Below are positions 8,222 to 16,441 of a stretch of 64,000 nucleotides of DNA, piece after piece. The notes under the pieces were generated by a model. That model did no database searches. It saw only the letters and a program-made list of their open reading frames with translations, and was not told the origin of the DNA. This stretch comes from UBA11403 sp963784615 (GTDB lineage: Bacteria > Pseudomonadota > Gammaproteobacteria > Legionellales > Legionellaceae). Made by a program: the position numbers and the translations under genes. The DNA lies in contig CAWASG010000001.1 of assembly GCA_963784615.1 (NCBI GenBank), positions 62,001 through 126,000 of the forward strand. Direction: 5' to 3'. Within the stretch, counting starts at the first letter, position 1. Every line of letters begins with the position of its first letter.

Positions 8222-8674
8222 ATGAAATTTAAATCGATTACTATGGGATGTATGCTTGCATTAGCTTCAAGTGTATATGCCGATAACCACCATGTTCATC
8301 CACAAGCCAAAAACGCAGTAGAAACTGCAGCACCTTCACTTCAGGCCAAGTATGCTGGGTATTGTGAAATTGAAATTATCAACCAAAGTTATGATGACGT
8401 TCGCGTCAATGGTACATTTGATGATGGCTCACCTTTACAGTCGTTCACGATTTATAGCTATGAAGCACCGCATTATGTTTCTTTGTTTTACTACGGTTAT
8501 TGTCATTACGGTATGAATTTATATATCGATTCTTACTATGGCTACAACCTCTACTCAGGTTACACGACAAGAGAATCAACTGTTCGTATCGTTCCTTATC
8601 TGAGACAAAATGCAGCTGCAAACACAGATGCAAAATCAAATGTAAAAGCAAAAGTAGAAGTCACCAAACGATAA
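8222..8674 (+). CDS. Small secreted Tyr-rich protein of unknown function
   Basis: I do not recognise this family. The start ATG 8222 has a CGGAGAG site (8210-8216). The longer frame from 8186 overlaps the upstream hairpin and is rejected. The first 20 residues, MKFKSITMGCMLALASSVYA, form a Sec signal peptide with likely cleavage after VYA. The mature part (about 130 residues) has two cysteines (in YAGYCEIEI and FYYGYCHYG) that could form a disulfide, and is rich in Tyr, Ser and Asp in its centre (about 75-125). The tail is Lys/Val-rich (KVEVTKR). It is monocistronic by appearance, with hairpins on both sides. It is probably periplasmic or extracellular. Confidence 0.75.
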   Translation: MKFKSITMGCMLALASSVYADNHHVHPQAKNAVETAAPSLQAKYAGYCEIEIINQSYDDVRVNGTFDDGSPLQSFTIYSYEAPHYVSLFYYGYCHYGMNLYIDSYYGYNLYSGYTTRESTVRIVPYLRQNAAANTDAKSNVKAKVEVTKR

Positions 8675-8683
8675 ACCTTCCTA

Positions 8684-8710
8684 TATTGGCGCTCATCAAG
8701 AGCGCCAATA
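8684..8710 (+). terminator. Hairpin after the small secreted-protein gene
   Basis: A perfect 10-base stem TATTGGCGCT / AGCGCCAATA has a 7-base loop and begins 9 bases after the stop codon. It lacks a T-run (CTTGTAAT follows), so it is a weak candidate for an intrinsic terminator. Confidence 0.45.
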
Positions 8711-8830
8711 CTTGTAATACTACTTCCTCATAGTCTAATATTAATCTAAAGTAACTGTCCTTTCTCCTTCCAGAGGCGTTACAACCTAAATATGGTAATT
8801 AATTAAAACAACGTAAGGACAATTCATTTC

Positions 8831-9283
8831 ATGGAACCTGATCGTTATCAAAAAAATCATCCGTTGTATATTTTTGGCATGGTCTGTTTTTTGATCAGTA
8901 TGGGTTTATTATTGTTCTCGTTTTTTATGCTACCTCATTTATTGTTTGGGGCACGTTATGATGTGCCCGAGTTTATTGCTCATTGGCGAGAATATCTGGC
9001 CTCGGTTTTTGGGATAACCGATAAATATGCTTCAACATTGATTTCTCTTTTTTTAACTCTAAGCGGGATTCTTTTCGGTTTTGGGGCTTATTATGCCTCT
9101 ACACGACTTGACAATGTAATTTATGGAATTAAAGATACAAAAGAACCAGGAGGTTTCCATATTTCAACCGAAACACAAGAATCTTTACATGTTTTTTGGA
9201 AGGTGCTGGCGCTCATCGCCCTGTTTTATATCGTTATCTTTATATTTCTATGGTTATTATCCGCACCAATTTCGTTTCCCTAA
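8831..9283 (+). CDS. Small integral membrane protein, unknown
   Basis: This 150-residue hydrophobic protein is not assigned to a family. Three membrane helices can be seen: about 12-36 (YIFGMVCFLISMGLLLFSFF), about 73-95 (TLISLFLTLSGILFGFGAYY) and about 125-147 (VLALIALFYIVIFIFLWLL). The loop between helices 2 and 3 is about 30 residues and polar. AAGGAC at about 8815-8820 serves as a ribosome site. The gene lies 12 bases before the Sel1-like gene, and its stop is embedded in that gene's ribosome site (AAGGGAGAG), so the two form an operon. Confidence 0.75.
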   Translation: MEPDRYQKNHPLYIFGMVCFLISMGLLLFSFFMLPHLLFGARYDVPEFIAHWREYLASVFGITDKYASTLISLFLTLSGILFGFGAYYASTRLDNVIYGIKDTKEPGGFHISTETQESLHVFWKVLALIALFYIVIFIFLWLLSAPISFP

Positions 9284-9295
9284 GGGAGAGTTAAG

Positions 9296-9889
9296 ATGAT
9301 TCTTTTTAAAAAGTTTAAAATTAAGCGGCTGCTGAAAAAAATTAAATCTATGCAATTGCAACGGGTGCATACTCAGCCAACTATCGACGCCATTAAAAAA
9401 GAAATAGCGATGTATCACAGTTTAGCGACCATTTATTGCTCGCTTCAAGGAAAAAAGAAATATCCGTTTGCACGTGAAATGATCCTTGAATGCTACCGGG
9501 CATCGGCTGTTCTTGAAGATGCAGAAGCCCAGTTTTTGTTGGCCAAAGCGTTGCTTGATGAAGCCAAACTCCGTGAGTCCCTCCAAGTTGAAGGCGTTTT
9601 TACTAGTGAAAATAACGAACGAAAGATGAAACAACTGTATGAAGAAGCACATGCTTACTTGAATGCAGCCGTTCAATTGAATCACATTCTAGCTAAACGT
9701 TTGTTAGGCCTATGTTATATCAAAGGCCTTGGCGTAGTAGCGGATCAAGATAAAGGATTCGAATATGTCGTTTCCAGTATCGAGCAAGAGCAAAGCTGGA
9801 CCAAAGTACCGCAAATATTCGGAGAAATGGGTCTCAATAAACCTGAATATTTTTCAGCATTAATGAGCAAACGAGGGCGCGGATCGTAG
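9296..9889 (+). CDS. Sel1/TPR-like repeat protein, cytoplasmic
   Basis: This 197-residue protein is highly basic at its N-terminus (FKKFKIKRLLKKIKSM). At about 75-165 it has helix pairs of the Sel1-like type: AVLEDAEAQFLLAKALLDEA and then HILAKRLLGLCYIKGLGVV, where the second has the typical A-x-x-x-LG-x-x-Y-x-x-G-x-G-V pattern. No signal peptide is seen. It is encoded right after the small membrane protein and is likely co-translated with it. Sel1 proteins usually mediate protein-protein contacts, but the partner here is unknown. The TAG stop (9887-9889) is formed by the first bases of a family D repeat. Confidence 0.7.
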   Translation: MILFKKFKIKRLLKKIKSMQLQRVHTQPTIDAIKKEIAMYHSLATIYCSLQGKKKYPFAREMILECYRASAVLEDAEAQFLLAKALLDEAKLRESLQVEGVFTSENNERKMKQLYEEAHAYLNAAVQLNHILAKRLLGLCYIKGLGVVADQDKGFEYVVSSIEQEQSWTKVPQIFGEMGLNKPEYFSALMSKRGRGS

Positions 9890-9947
9890 CCTGGTTGACG
9901 CACGCTAGAAACGACAATTCCATAACGGCCTAGACGCGTCAACCGGG
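9886..9947. repeat. Family D palindromic repeat, copy 1
   Basis: The ends GTAGCCTGGTTGACGC and GCGTCAACCGG are inverted with respect to each other, about 35 bases apart. They match the GTAGCCTGGATGACGC ... GCGTCATCCGGG units near 37.4-37.6 kb. The first bases supply the UAG stop of the upstream Sel1-like gene. Confidence 0.7.
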
Positions 9948-9981
9948 GTGGACAAATTTGTCTTTGGGAGCGCCGTACTAG

Positions 9982-10031
9982 ATTCCCGCAATGGGGAACG
10001 GAGCCTTGTTCGAGCACAGCGTGGCGGGAAT
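9982..10031. repeat. Short inverted repeat (ATTCCCGC / GCGGGAAT)
   Basis: Inverted ATTCCCGC (9982-9989) and GCGGGAAT (10024-10031) flank CAATGGGGAACGGAGCC and then TTGTTCGAGCACAGCGTG. This resembles another dispersed intergenic element. No coding potential is seen in the rest of the gap from 10032 to 10198. Confidence 0.5.
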
Positions 10032-10198
10032 GACGCAGGCCTGAGATGCTTGGCATAACGCAATATCATTAATCCCATACCTATTACACGAAAAAGATCT
10101 TCACAGCACGCCATTTTGACAACCAAGCAACCACCCTCGAAGCCGTCATGCCCGCTATTTTTGACCTGTTAATATAAGCAGATTAATAATATGGTGAA

Positions 10199-10318
10199 CG
10201 AAGTCGTTGCGAGCGAAGCGCGGCAATCCAGAGTTCGAAGCTTTGTTCTCTGGATTGCTTCGTGCCTCGCAACGACGCGACCAGCAAGTTCATGTTGGCT
10301 GTTTGTACCGAATGTACT
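10199..10318. repeat. Family C repeat, copy 2
   Basis: The core GTCGTTGCGAGCGAAGCG (left arm, degenerate) pairs with GCTTCGTGCCTCGCAACGAC. It is followed by the usual right flank AGCAAGTTCATGTTGGCTG and GTACCGAATGTACT. The left flank that other copies carry is missing. It lies about 110 bases before pdxJ. Between 10319 and 10427 I see no gene. Confidence 0.85.
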
Positions 10319-10427
10319 GTGAACCTGTCAAAATTAGATCAACTACGTACTAGATGACTTCTCAAAAAGATCGCATAATGGACATTAGATCTAAGCGTTA
10401 CTTTTCCAGTGTTTAAGAGAGGTTTTG

Positions 10428-11168
10428 ATGAAAAATGAAATATTATTAGGCGTCAATATTGATCACATAGCGACTTTGCGTCAAGCACGTGGCACGCGAT
10501 ATCCTGATCCTGTGCAAGCGGCCATTGATGCAGAAGCGGCCGGCGCAGACGGCATTACGCTGCATTTGCGCGAGGACTTAAGACACATCCAGGTACGTGA
10601 TGTACGGTTAATCAAAGAAGTATTACAAACCCGAATGAATTTTGAAATGGCAGTGACCAACGCCATGCTAGATTTTGCTGAAGAAATTAAACCCGAACAT
10701 ACCTGCCTCGTTCCTGAAAAACGTGAAGAGCTGACGACCGAGGGCGGTTTAGATGTCGTTAAAAACTATCAAGACATAGAACATGCAGTTAACCGTTTAA
10801 AGTTGATGGGGAGTGAGGTATCATTATTTATTGATCCTGATCCGCGACAAATTGATGCAGCCGTGGCTGTCGGTGCGCCGGTGATAGAGTTACACACGGG
10901 ATGTTATGCTGATGCAGCATCTGCCAGTGAACAAGCAAAAGAGCTGTCCCGAATTGAAACGGCTGCGAATCATGCCGCTCAGTTGGGTTTGATAGTCAAT
11001 GCAGGACATGGTTTGCATTATCATAATGTTCAAGCCATTGCTAGAATCAACGTCTTACATGAATTAAATATTGGTCACGCCATTATTGCTCGCGCATTGT
11101 TTTGTGGTTTGGCTGAAGCAGTTAAACACATGCGTCAATTGATGGTGGAAGCACGATATAATGTCTAA
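10428..11168 (+). CDS. pdxJ: Pyridoxine 5'-phosphate synthase PdxJ
   Basis: Catalyses the last ring-closing step of de novo vitamin B6 synthesis, joining 3-amino-1-hydroxyacetone phosphate and deoxyxylulose 5-phosphate into pyridoxine 5'-phosphate. The protein is 246 residues and forms a TIM barrel. Conserved stretches include LGVNIDHIATLRQARGTRYPDP at the N-terminus, DGITLHLREDLRHIQ, the VPEKREELTTEGGLD loop, and LIVNAGHGLHYHN. AGAGAGG at 10416-10422 precedes ATG 10428. An in-frame TTG lies one codon earlier. In many gammaproteobacteria pdxJ follows recO, but here era-recO lies at 58-60 kb. The gene overlaps korA by 8 bases instead, an unusual coupling. Confidence 0.96.
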   Translation: MKNEILLGVNIDHIATLRQARGTRYPDPVQAAIDAEAAGADGITLHLREDLRHIQVRDVRLIKEVLQTRMNFEMAVTNAMLDFAEEIKPEHTCLVPEKREELTTEGGLDVVKNYQDIEHAVNRLKLMGSEVSLFIDPDPRQIDAAVAVGAPVIELHTGCYADAASASEQAKELSRIETAANHAAQLGLIVNAGHGLHYHNVQAIARINVLHELNIGHAIIARALFCGLAEAVKHMRQLMVEARYNV

Positions 11169-12966
11169 TACTGATGAAATTGTTATTCGTTTTACTGGAG
11201 ACTCAGGCGACGGTGTGCAATTGGTCGGTGAACAGCTGACCATTACAGCCGCATTAACGGGTCGAGATGTCCGCACGCTACCTGATTTTCCCGCTGAAAT
11301 TCGCGCACCAGCCGGTACAGTGGGTGGTGTGTCGGGGTTTCAACTGGCGATGTCCGAACAGGCGATTTTTACTGCCGGTGAAAGTCTCGACGTATTGGTG
11401 ACGATGAATCCTGCTGCACTTAAAAATTCATTACAATATTTAAATCAAGGCGGCTTGTTGATTATCAATGAAGACAGCATGCAGGCGAAAGATTGGGAAA
11501 AAGCTGGCTGTGATCCTATCATGCTCATCGATGCGAAAGAGCATCACCAAGTTGTTTCCGTTCCATTAACAACGAATACCGTGACTGCATTAGGGGGATT
11601 GGATCTCACCCACGCCCAGGCTAAAAAATCCAAGAATTTTTATGTGTTAGGGATGGTCTTATGGCTGTTTGATTTGCCAGTAGACCACTGTCTTGCCTTC
11701 ATTGAGAAAAAATTTAAACAAAAATCCGTATTGATTGAGGCGAATCGTCGTGCACTGATGGCCGGCTATAACTATTCGATGACCTTAGAGTTATCGCGCC
11801 AACATTATATGATGGGAAAGGTTAATCGTGAAGCGGGCGATTATCGGCAAATAACCGGTGTTGAAGCGGTCGCGATGGCAGTTGCAACACTCACTGCCGC
11901 AACGCAAGTACCCATGCTGGTTTCCGGTTATCCAATCACGCCTTCGTCATCGATTTTGCAAGCTTGCGTACAATTAGCCGATTACGGTGTGCAATTACTA
12001 CAAGCCGAAGATGAAATCGCCGCGATTTGTAGCTGCATTGGTGCAGCGTTTGGAGGCCGTCTTGCCATGACGTGCACCTCAGGTCCAGGGCTTGATTTAA
12101 AATGCGAAAGTTTGGGGCTTGCCGTTGTTGCTGAGCTGCCGCTTGTGCTCATTGATGTTCAACGCGGTGGCGCGTCCACTGGAATGCCCACTAAAACAGG
12201 GCAAAGTGATTTAAATCAGGCTTTATATGGTCGTCATGGTGAAGCACCTTTACCTGTGATTGCTGCACAGTCGCCATCGGATTGTTTTGAAACCATCATC
12301 GAAGCCTTTACCATTGCTATTCGTTATATGACGCCTGTGATTGTGCTGTTGGATGCTTATTTGGTGACTGCCGCAGAGCCATGGAAGATTCCCAATGTTG
12401 AAGCGCTTTCCCTACCTGCGATTGAGTTTAATCGCTTTCCAAAACCATATCAGCGCGATGAACACCTCAGTCGCAGTTGGAACGTGCCAGGTACTCCGGG
12501 TATGATTCATCAGCCGGGTGGTTTAGAAAAGCAGGGCGATGATGGGCGCGTTAGTTATGACGGGGAGAACCATCAAGCCATGGTGAGTACGCGGGCAAAA
12601 AAAATAGCAAACATCGCCAACGGTTATACAGCATTAGAACTTGAAAATGATATTCAGTCGCGTGTACTCGTTATGAGCTGGGGAAGCACTTATGGCAGTG
12701 TCCGTTCTGCTATTGAAGGCTTGCCCGTTGCATTGTTGCATTTGCGTCATCTCAATCCATTACCCAATGATCTGGGCGCTGTTCTTGCTGCATTTGATAC
12801 GATATTAGTCGCCGAACTCAATTCGGGTCAGCTTTGCCAGTTAATTCGCGCGAAGTATCTGGTCGATGCACAATCCATCAGTCAATGCACCGGTCAACCC
12901 TTCACGACAAGCTTTCTGGTGAATGCAATCAACAATGCCATGAATAGTGAGCCTTGCCATGGATAA
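11161..12966 (+). CDS. korA: 2-oxoacid:ferredoxin oxidoreductase, fused gamma-alpha subunit (KorA-type)
   Basis: Subunit of a CoA-dependent oxidoreductase that decarboxylates a 2-oxoacid, most likely 2-oxoglutarate, and passes electrons to ferredoxin. The gamma domain covers residues 1-190 and begins with IRFTGDSGDGVQLVGEQL. The alpha (pyrimidine-binding) domain begins at about 235 with the signature SGYPITPSSSILQ and includes MTCTSGPGLDLKCESLGLA. Transketolase-like C-terminal segments follow to 601. This layout is that of KorA, not of single-chain pyruvate:ferredoxin oxidoreductases. No separate ferredoxin subunit is coded here. It overlaps pdxJ upstream and korB downstream by 8 bases each. 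The substrate is inferred from family resemblance, and other branched 2-oxoacids cannot be excluded. Confidence 0.9.
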   Translation: MSNTDEIVIRFTGDSGDGVQLVGEQLTITAALTGRDVRTLPDFPAEIRAPAGTVGGVSGFQLAMSEQAIFTAGESLDVLVTMNPAALKNSLQYLNQGGLLIINEDSMQAKDWEKAGCDPIMLIDAKEHHQVVSVPLTTNTVTALGGLDLTHAQAKKSKNFYVLGMVLWLFDLPVDHCLAFIEKKFKQKSVLIEANRRALMAGYNYSMTLELSRQHYMMGKVNREAGDYRQITGVEAVAMAVATLTAATQVPMLVSGYPITPSSSILQACVQLADYGVQLLQAEDEIAAICSCIGAAFGGRLAMTCTSGPGLDLKCESLGLAVVAELPLVLIDVQRGGASTGMPTKTGQSDLNQALYGRHGEAPLPVIAAQSPSDCFETIIEAFTIAIRYMTPVIVLLDAYLVTAAEPWKIPNVEALSLPAIEFNRFPKPYQRDEHLSRSWNVPGTPGMIHQPGGLEKQGDDGRVSYDGENHQAMVSTRAKKIANIANGYTALELENDIQSRVLVMSWGSTYGSVRSAIEGLPVALLHLRHLNPLPNDLGAVLAAFDTILVAELNSGQLCQLIRAKYLVDAQSISQCTGQPFTTSFLVNAINNAMNSEPCHG

Positions 12967-13921
12967 TATCAAGTATACACGCGAGGATTTTACCAACCAA
13001 AACGAAGTACGTTGGTGCCCTGGATGCGGTGATTATGCCATCTTGGCTGCTTTCCAACGGCTTTTACCGCAATTGGGTTTAGCACCCGAAAAGCATGTGG
13101 TGGTTTCTGGAATAGGGTGCGCAGGTCGTTTTCCTTATTACATGAATACATATGGTTTTCATACGATTCATGGGCGTGCAACAGCAGTTGCGACTGGCTT
13201 AAAAGCCATGCGAGATGACGTTTGTGTTTGGGTCGTGACCGGTGACGGTGATGCGCTAAGCATTGGTGGTAATCATTTGATTCACTGTTTGCGTCGCAAT
13301 GTTAATATCAAAATTTTATTGGTAAATAATCAAGTGTATGGTCTGACCAAAGGCCAGTTTTCGCCGACATCCCCTAAAGGTCAAGTCACTAAAACATCAC
13401 CGCAGGGAGTGACGGTCGAACCGATGAATCCCTTGACGTTGGCTCTTGCTGCTGGCGCAAGTTTTGTCGCTAGAGCTGTAGATAAAGATCCATTACATCT
13501 TGCCGCTGTGTTAAAAGCCGCTTATGAACATCAGGGCTGCGCGATTGTTGAGATTTATCAAGATTGCAATATTTTTAATAACGGTGCTTTTGATGCGTTC
13601 GCGCTGAAAAACAATCGCCGTGAACAGACGATTGTTTTAGAGCATGGCAAGCCATTGGTGTTTGGTGCCGAGGAGCAGTGGGCGTTGTCGCAACAGATGC
13701 AGCGCACATCCAGTTCAGCCGAAGATGTGATGCGCCATGACTCAAGTGATTTTAGTTCTGCAATGCGCCTGGCTTCACTGACTTTTCCTGATTTTCCTGT
13801 ACCATTAGGCGTCTATTATCAAAAGCCCCGCGATGTGTTTGAGTTGACGGGAAAGGTCAATAAAACGATTAAAGATTTGCCGGGGTTATATCGGGCTAAG
13901 GCAAGTTGGAGTCAGGTTTAG
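12959..13921 (+). CDS. korB: 2-oxoacid:ferredoxin oxidoreductase, beta subunit (KorB-type)
   Basis: Thiamine-diphosphate-binding subunit that partners KorA. The WCPGCGDYAILAAFQR motif near residue 20 and the GDGDALSIGGNHLIHCLRRN segment (GDG...N, binding Mg-ThDP) are clear. NQVYGLTKGQFSPTSP follows in the usual place. The length is 320 residues from ATG 12959. A GTG four codons upstream is also possible. Start and korA stop overlap by 8 bases, so expression is coupled. The stop codon TAG stands in GTTTAGGTTGGGAGC, at the very edge of family B repeat copy 3. Confidence 0.9.
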   Translation: MDNIKYTREDFTNQNEVRWCPGCGDYAILAAFQRLLPQLGLAPEKHVVVSGIGCAGRFPYYMNTYGFHTIHGRATAVATGLKAMRDDVCVWVVTGDGDALSIGGNHLIHCLRRNVNIKILLVNNQVYGLTKGQFSPTSPKGQVTKTSPQGVTVEPMNPLTLALAAGASFVARAVDKDPLHLAAVLKAAYEHQGCAIVEIYQDCNIFNNGAFDAFALKNNRREQTIVLEHGKPLVFGAEEQWALSQQMQRTSSSAEDVMRHDSSDFSSAMRLASLTFPDFPVPLGVYYQKPRDVFELTGKVNKTIKDLPGLYRAKASWSQV

Positions 13922-13923
13922 GT

Positions 13924-14111
13924 TGGGAGCGGGAACGGGAACGGGAAAGCGAAAGGGAAAGGGATCGGGCAGGGGCACGGGCACGCTCACGGGCACGTGA
14001 ATGTACGCTACGCGGCTTTTATATAAAAAAACTCGCGTAGCGATCATTCACGTGCCCGTGAGCGTGCCCGTGCCCGATCAGTTCCGTTCCCTTTCCTTTC
14101 CCCTTTCCCCG
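13924..14111. repeat. Family B palindromic repeat, copy 3 (full form)
   Basis: It has purine-rich left arm blocks (GGGAACGGGAACGGGAAAGC, GAAAGGGAAAGGG) and a pyrimidine-rich right arm (CCCTTTCCTTTCCCCTTTCC). The inner stem is GGGCAGGGGCACGGGCACGC / GCGTGCCCGTGCCCGATC. The central part ATGTACGCTACGCGGC...ACTCGCGTAGCGATC is as in copy 2. It separates korB from prpB and ends 34 bases before the prpB start. Confidence 0.9.
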
Positions 14112-14144
14112 AGTAGTCCCCATGCGCAATATAAGGAGAATTTT

Positions 14145-15020
14145 TTGCACACGATGTCAAATGGAAAACGTTTTAAAACATTAGTCCGCGATCACGCGCC
14201 TTTACAAGTACTCGGAACCGTCAATGCCTATTCTGCCATGCTCGCTGAATCAGCAGGTGCTGCGGCTATTTACCTTTCGGGCGCTGGTGTTGCAAATGCC
14301 TCTTACGGCTTGCCTGATTTGGGAATGACGAGCCTTGCCAATGTCCTTGATGATGTCAGGCGCATTACTGAAGCCTCATCTCTACCTATGCTAGTAGACG
14401 TTGATACTGGCTGGGGACATGCGTTTAATATCGCAAGAACGGTCAAACTCATGGAAAAAGCAGGTGTTGCTGCTATTCATATCGAAGATCAACAAGCGGC
14501 CAAGCGCTGTGGTCATCGACCCAACAAGTCAATCGTATCCAAACAAGAAATGGGCGATCGCATTAAAGCCGCCGTTGATGCTCGCCATGATCATGATTTT
14601 GTAATTATGGCCAGAACCGATGCGTTTGCAAATGAAGGAATGGAAGCTGCATTGGAACGGGCTGTGTATTACATCGAAGCAGGCGCGGATATGATTTTTC
14701 CAGAAGCGCTCACCACACTGGAACAATATCGTGAATTTACAGATGCCATCAATGTTCCTGTTCTCGCCAATATAACTGAATTTGGTAAAACGCCGTTGTT
14801 TACGCGCACAGAACTAAAACAAGCTGGCGTTGATTTAATTTTATATCCTCTCAGTGCTTTTCGCGCGATGTCTCTAGCCGCACTGAATGTCTATCAAGCG
14901 ATTATTGAAAAGGGGACACAGCAGAGCATGCTCGACACCATGCAAACACGTGATGCGTTGTATGATGTGTTGAAATACCGGGATTTTGAAAGTACATTAG
15001 ATACGTACAGAACAGTATGA
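14145..15020 (+). CDS. prpB: 2-methylisocitrate lyase PrpB
   Basis: Cleaves 2-methylisocitrate to pyruvate and succinate, the last step of the methylcitrate cycle that disposes of propionyl-CoA. It belongs to the isocitrate lyase/PEP mutase family. Visible signatures are the catalytic KRCGHRPNKSIVSKQEM loop and the metal-binding DVDTGWG segment, which precedes IHIEDQ. The start decision is unusual. AAGGAG at 14133-14138 lies 6 bases from an in-frame TTG at 14145 but 15 bases from ATG 14154, so the TTG is preferred, giving 291 residues (E. coli PrpB has 296). Upstream in-frame codons read through repeat B3 and are not real. It heads the prpB-prpC-prpD group, and no prpR regulator is seen nearby. 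Confidence 0.95.
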   Translation: MHTMSNGKRFKTLVRDHAPLQVLGTVNAYSAMLAESAGAAAIYLSGAGVANASYGLPDLGMTSLANVLDDVRRITEASSLPMLVDVDTGWGHAFNIARTVKLMEKAGVAAIHIEDQQAAKRCGHRPNKSIVSKQEMGDRIKAAVDARHDHDFVIMARTDAFANEGMEAALERAVYYIEAGADMIFPEALTTLEQYREFTDAINVPVLANITEFGKTPLFTRTELKQAGVDLILYPLSAFRAMSLAALNVYQAIIEKGTQQSMLDTMQTRDALYDVLKYRDFESTLDTYRTV

Positions 15021-15112
15021 AAAAAGACTCATGTCTTTCTGTCAAAGGACTGATGGGTCGTCAGTTTTTTTGAGTGACGTGCCAGAATTCCTGTCGTAAA
15101 ACCCAGTGGTAA

Positions 15113-15154
15113 GGATGAGCGCCTTCTCCCATTAATGGGAGAAGGCGCTCATCC
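15113..15154. repeat. Perfect 42-base palindrome between prpB and prpC
   Basis: The palindrome reads GGATGAGCGCCTTCTCCCAT and then its exact reverse complement, around a central TTAA. It is related to the larger palindromic element at 53105-53322, which shares GAGCGCC(C/T)TCTCCCATT. A weaker terminator-like hairpin (ACTGA / TCAGT followed by TTTTTTT) lies just before it at about 15049-15072. Confidence 0.8.
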
Positions 15155-15258
15155 GTCACTTCAGTGCTAAATTTGCAAGAGTGGAGCAGTTGAGCTGTTC
15201 GCAAAGACGAATCCGTCGCTCCTGCCGAAAAGATGACTAAGGCCGGAAAATTATATTT

Positions 15259-15298
15259 GAACTAAGCTGCATGCGTCTTTTTGCATGCAGTTTAGTTC
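15259..15298. repeat. Hairpin GAACTAAgCTGCATGC / GCATGCAGtTTAGTTC upstream of prpC
   Basis: 16-base arms (one mismatched pair) surround an 8-base loop GTCTTTTT. A related hairpin in the opposite orientation occurs at 59030-59075 after era, sharing CTGCATGCGTCYTTTTGCATGCAG. It lies 25 bases upstream of prpC and may form in the prpBC transcript leader. Nothing else is seen in the prpB-prpC gap. Confidence 0.7.
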
Positions 15299-15322
15299 TA
15301 ATTCTAAAAAGGGAGAATCATA

Positions 15323-16441
15323 ATGAGTGAATCATCAGCAGGGCTCGCTGGCGTGGTTGCAGGTGAGTCTGCTATTGCGACTGTTGGGCAAGCAGGGCAA
15401 GGCTTAAATTACCGAGGCTATTCGATTGACGATTTAGCCGCTCATGCAACGTTTGAAGAGGTTGCTTTTTTACTTCATTACGGCTATTTGCCAACGCGCG
15501 CCGAACTGGGCACTTATACCGACAAACTCATTAATCTACGTCATTTACCTCATGCGCTCACAACCGTTCTCGAAATGATTCCTGCCAATACGCATCCAAT
15601 GGATGTATTACGCACGGGCTGCTCGTTCCTCGGGACTATTGAGCCAGAAAAAGATTTCAGCATGCAATATCAAATTGCAGACCGTCTATTAGCCATCACG
15701 CCTGGCATGTTATGTTACTGGTATGCCTATCATCATCAAGGTCGGGAAATCAACGGTGAAAGCGACTCTCCAACATTAGGTGGTCATTTTCTTGAAATGC
15801 TTCACGGCAAGTCCTCTTCCAAATTGCTTGAAGACATGATGAATGTCTCATTGATTTTATATGCTGAACATGAATTCAATGCATCTACATTCGCTGCCCG
15901 CGTGACCGCAGCAACGTTATCTGATTTTTATTCAGCCATAACCAGCGCGATTGGGACTCTGCGTGGACCATTGCATGGTGGTGCGAATGAAGCGGCAATG
16001 GAGCTCATTGAGCAGTTTTCAACGCCTGATGAAGCTGAGCGTGGCTTAATGACCATGTTAGCCAATAAAGCCAAAATTATGGGCTTTGGTCATCGTGTTT
16101 ACAAAGACTGTGATCCACGGTCCGATATTATTAAAACGTGGTCGAAAAAATGCGGTGAGGCTGCTGGTTCGCTATCGCTTTATGAGATTTCAGAGCGAAT
16201 TGAAGCGGTGATGCGTCGAGAAAAGAAAATGTTCCCGAACCTCGATTTTTACAGCGCATCTGCCTATCACTATGCAGGTATTCCTACGTCTTTGTTTACC
16301 CCTATTTTTGTCATGTCGCGACTCGCTGGCTGGTCTGCGCATATATTTGAACAACGTGCTGATAACCGCTTGATTCGCCCCAGTTCGCATTACACCGGGC
16401 CAGGACCACGGGCGTTTGTAGCCATTGAAGAGAGAGGTTAA
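15323..16441 (+). CDS. prpC: 2-methylcitrate synthase PrpC
   Basis: Condenses propionyl-CoA with oxaloacetate into 2-methylcitrate. It belongs to the citrate synthase superfamily, in the short 372-residue PrpC group. Catalytic segments can be read: GPLHGGANEAAM (first active-site His), MGFGHRVYK (second His), and NLDFYSASAYHYAGI (containing the catalytic Asp). A GGGAG ribosome site lies at 15311-15315. The stop overlaps the prpD start (TAATG), so the two genes are translationally coupled. The N-terminus SESSAGLAGVVAGESAIATV is that of PrpC enzymes more than of the main citrate synthase GltA. Confidence 0.95.
   Translation: MSESSAGLAGVVAGESAIATVGQAGQGLNYRGYSIDDLAAHATFEEVAFLLHYGYLPTRAELGTYTDKLINLRHLPHALTTVLEMIPANTHPMDVLRTGCSFLGTIEPEKDFSMQYQIADRLLAITPGMLCYWYAYHHQGREINGESDSPTLGGHFLEMLHGKSSSKLLEDMMNVSLILYAEHEFNASTFAARVTAATLSDFYSAITSAIGTLRGPLHGGANEAAMELIEQFSTPDEAERGLMTMLANKAKIMGFGHRVYKDCDPRSDIIKTWSKKCGEAAGSLSLYEISERIEAVMRREKKMFPNLDFYSASAYHYAGIPTSLFTPIFVMSRLAGWSAHIFEQRADNRLIRPSSHYTGPGPRAFVAIEERG

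Noticed and set aside
14001..14144. PrpB start in the B3 repeat
   Set aside because: The open frame there translates repeat sequence. The ribosome site points to the TTG at 14145.
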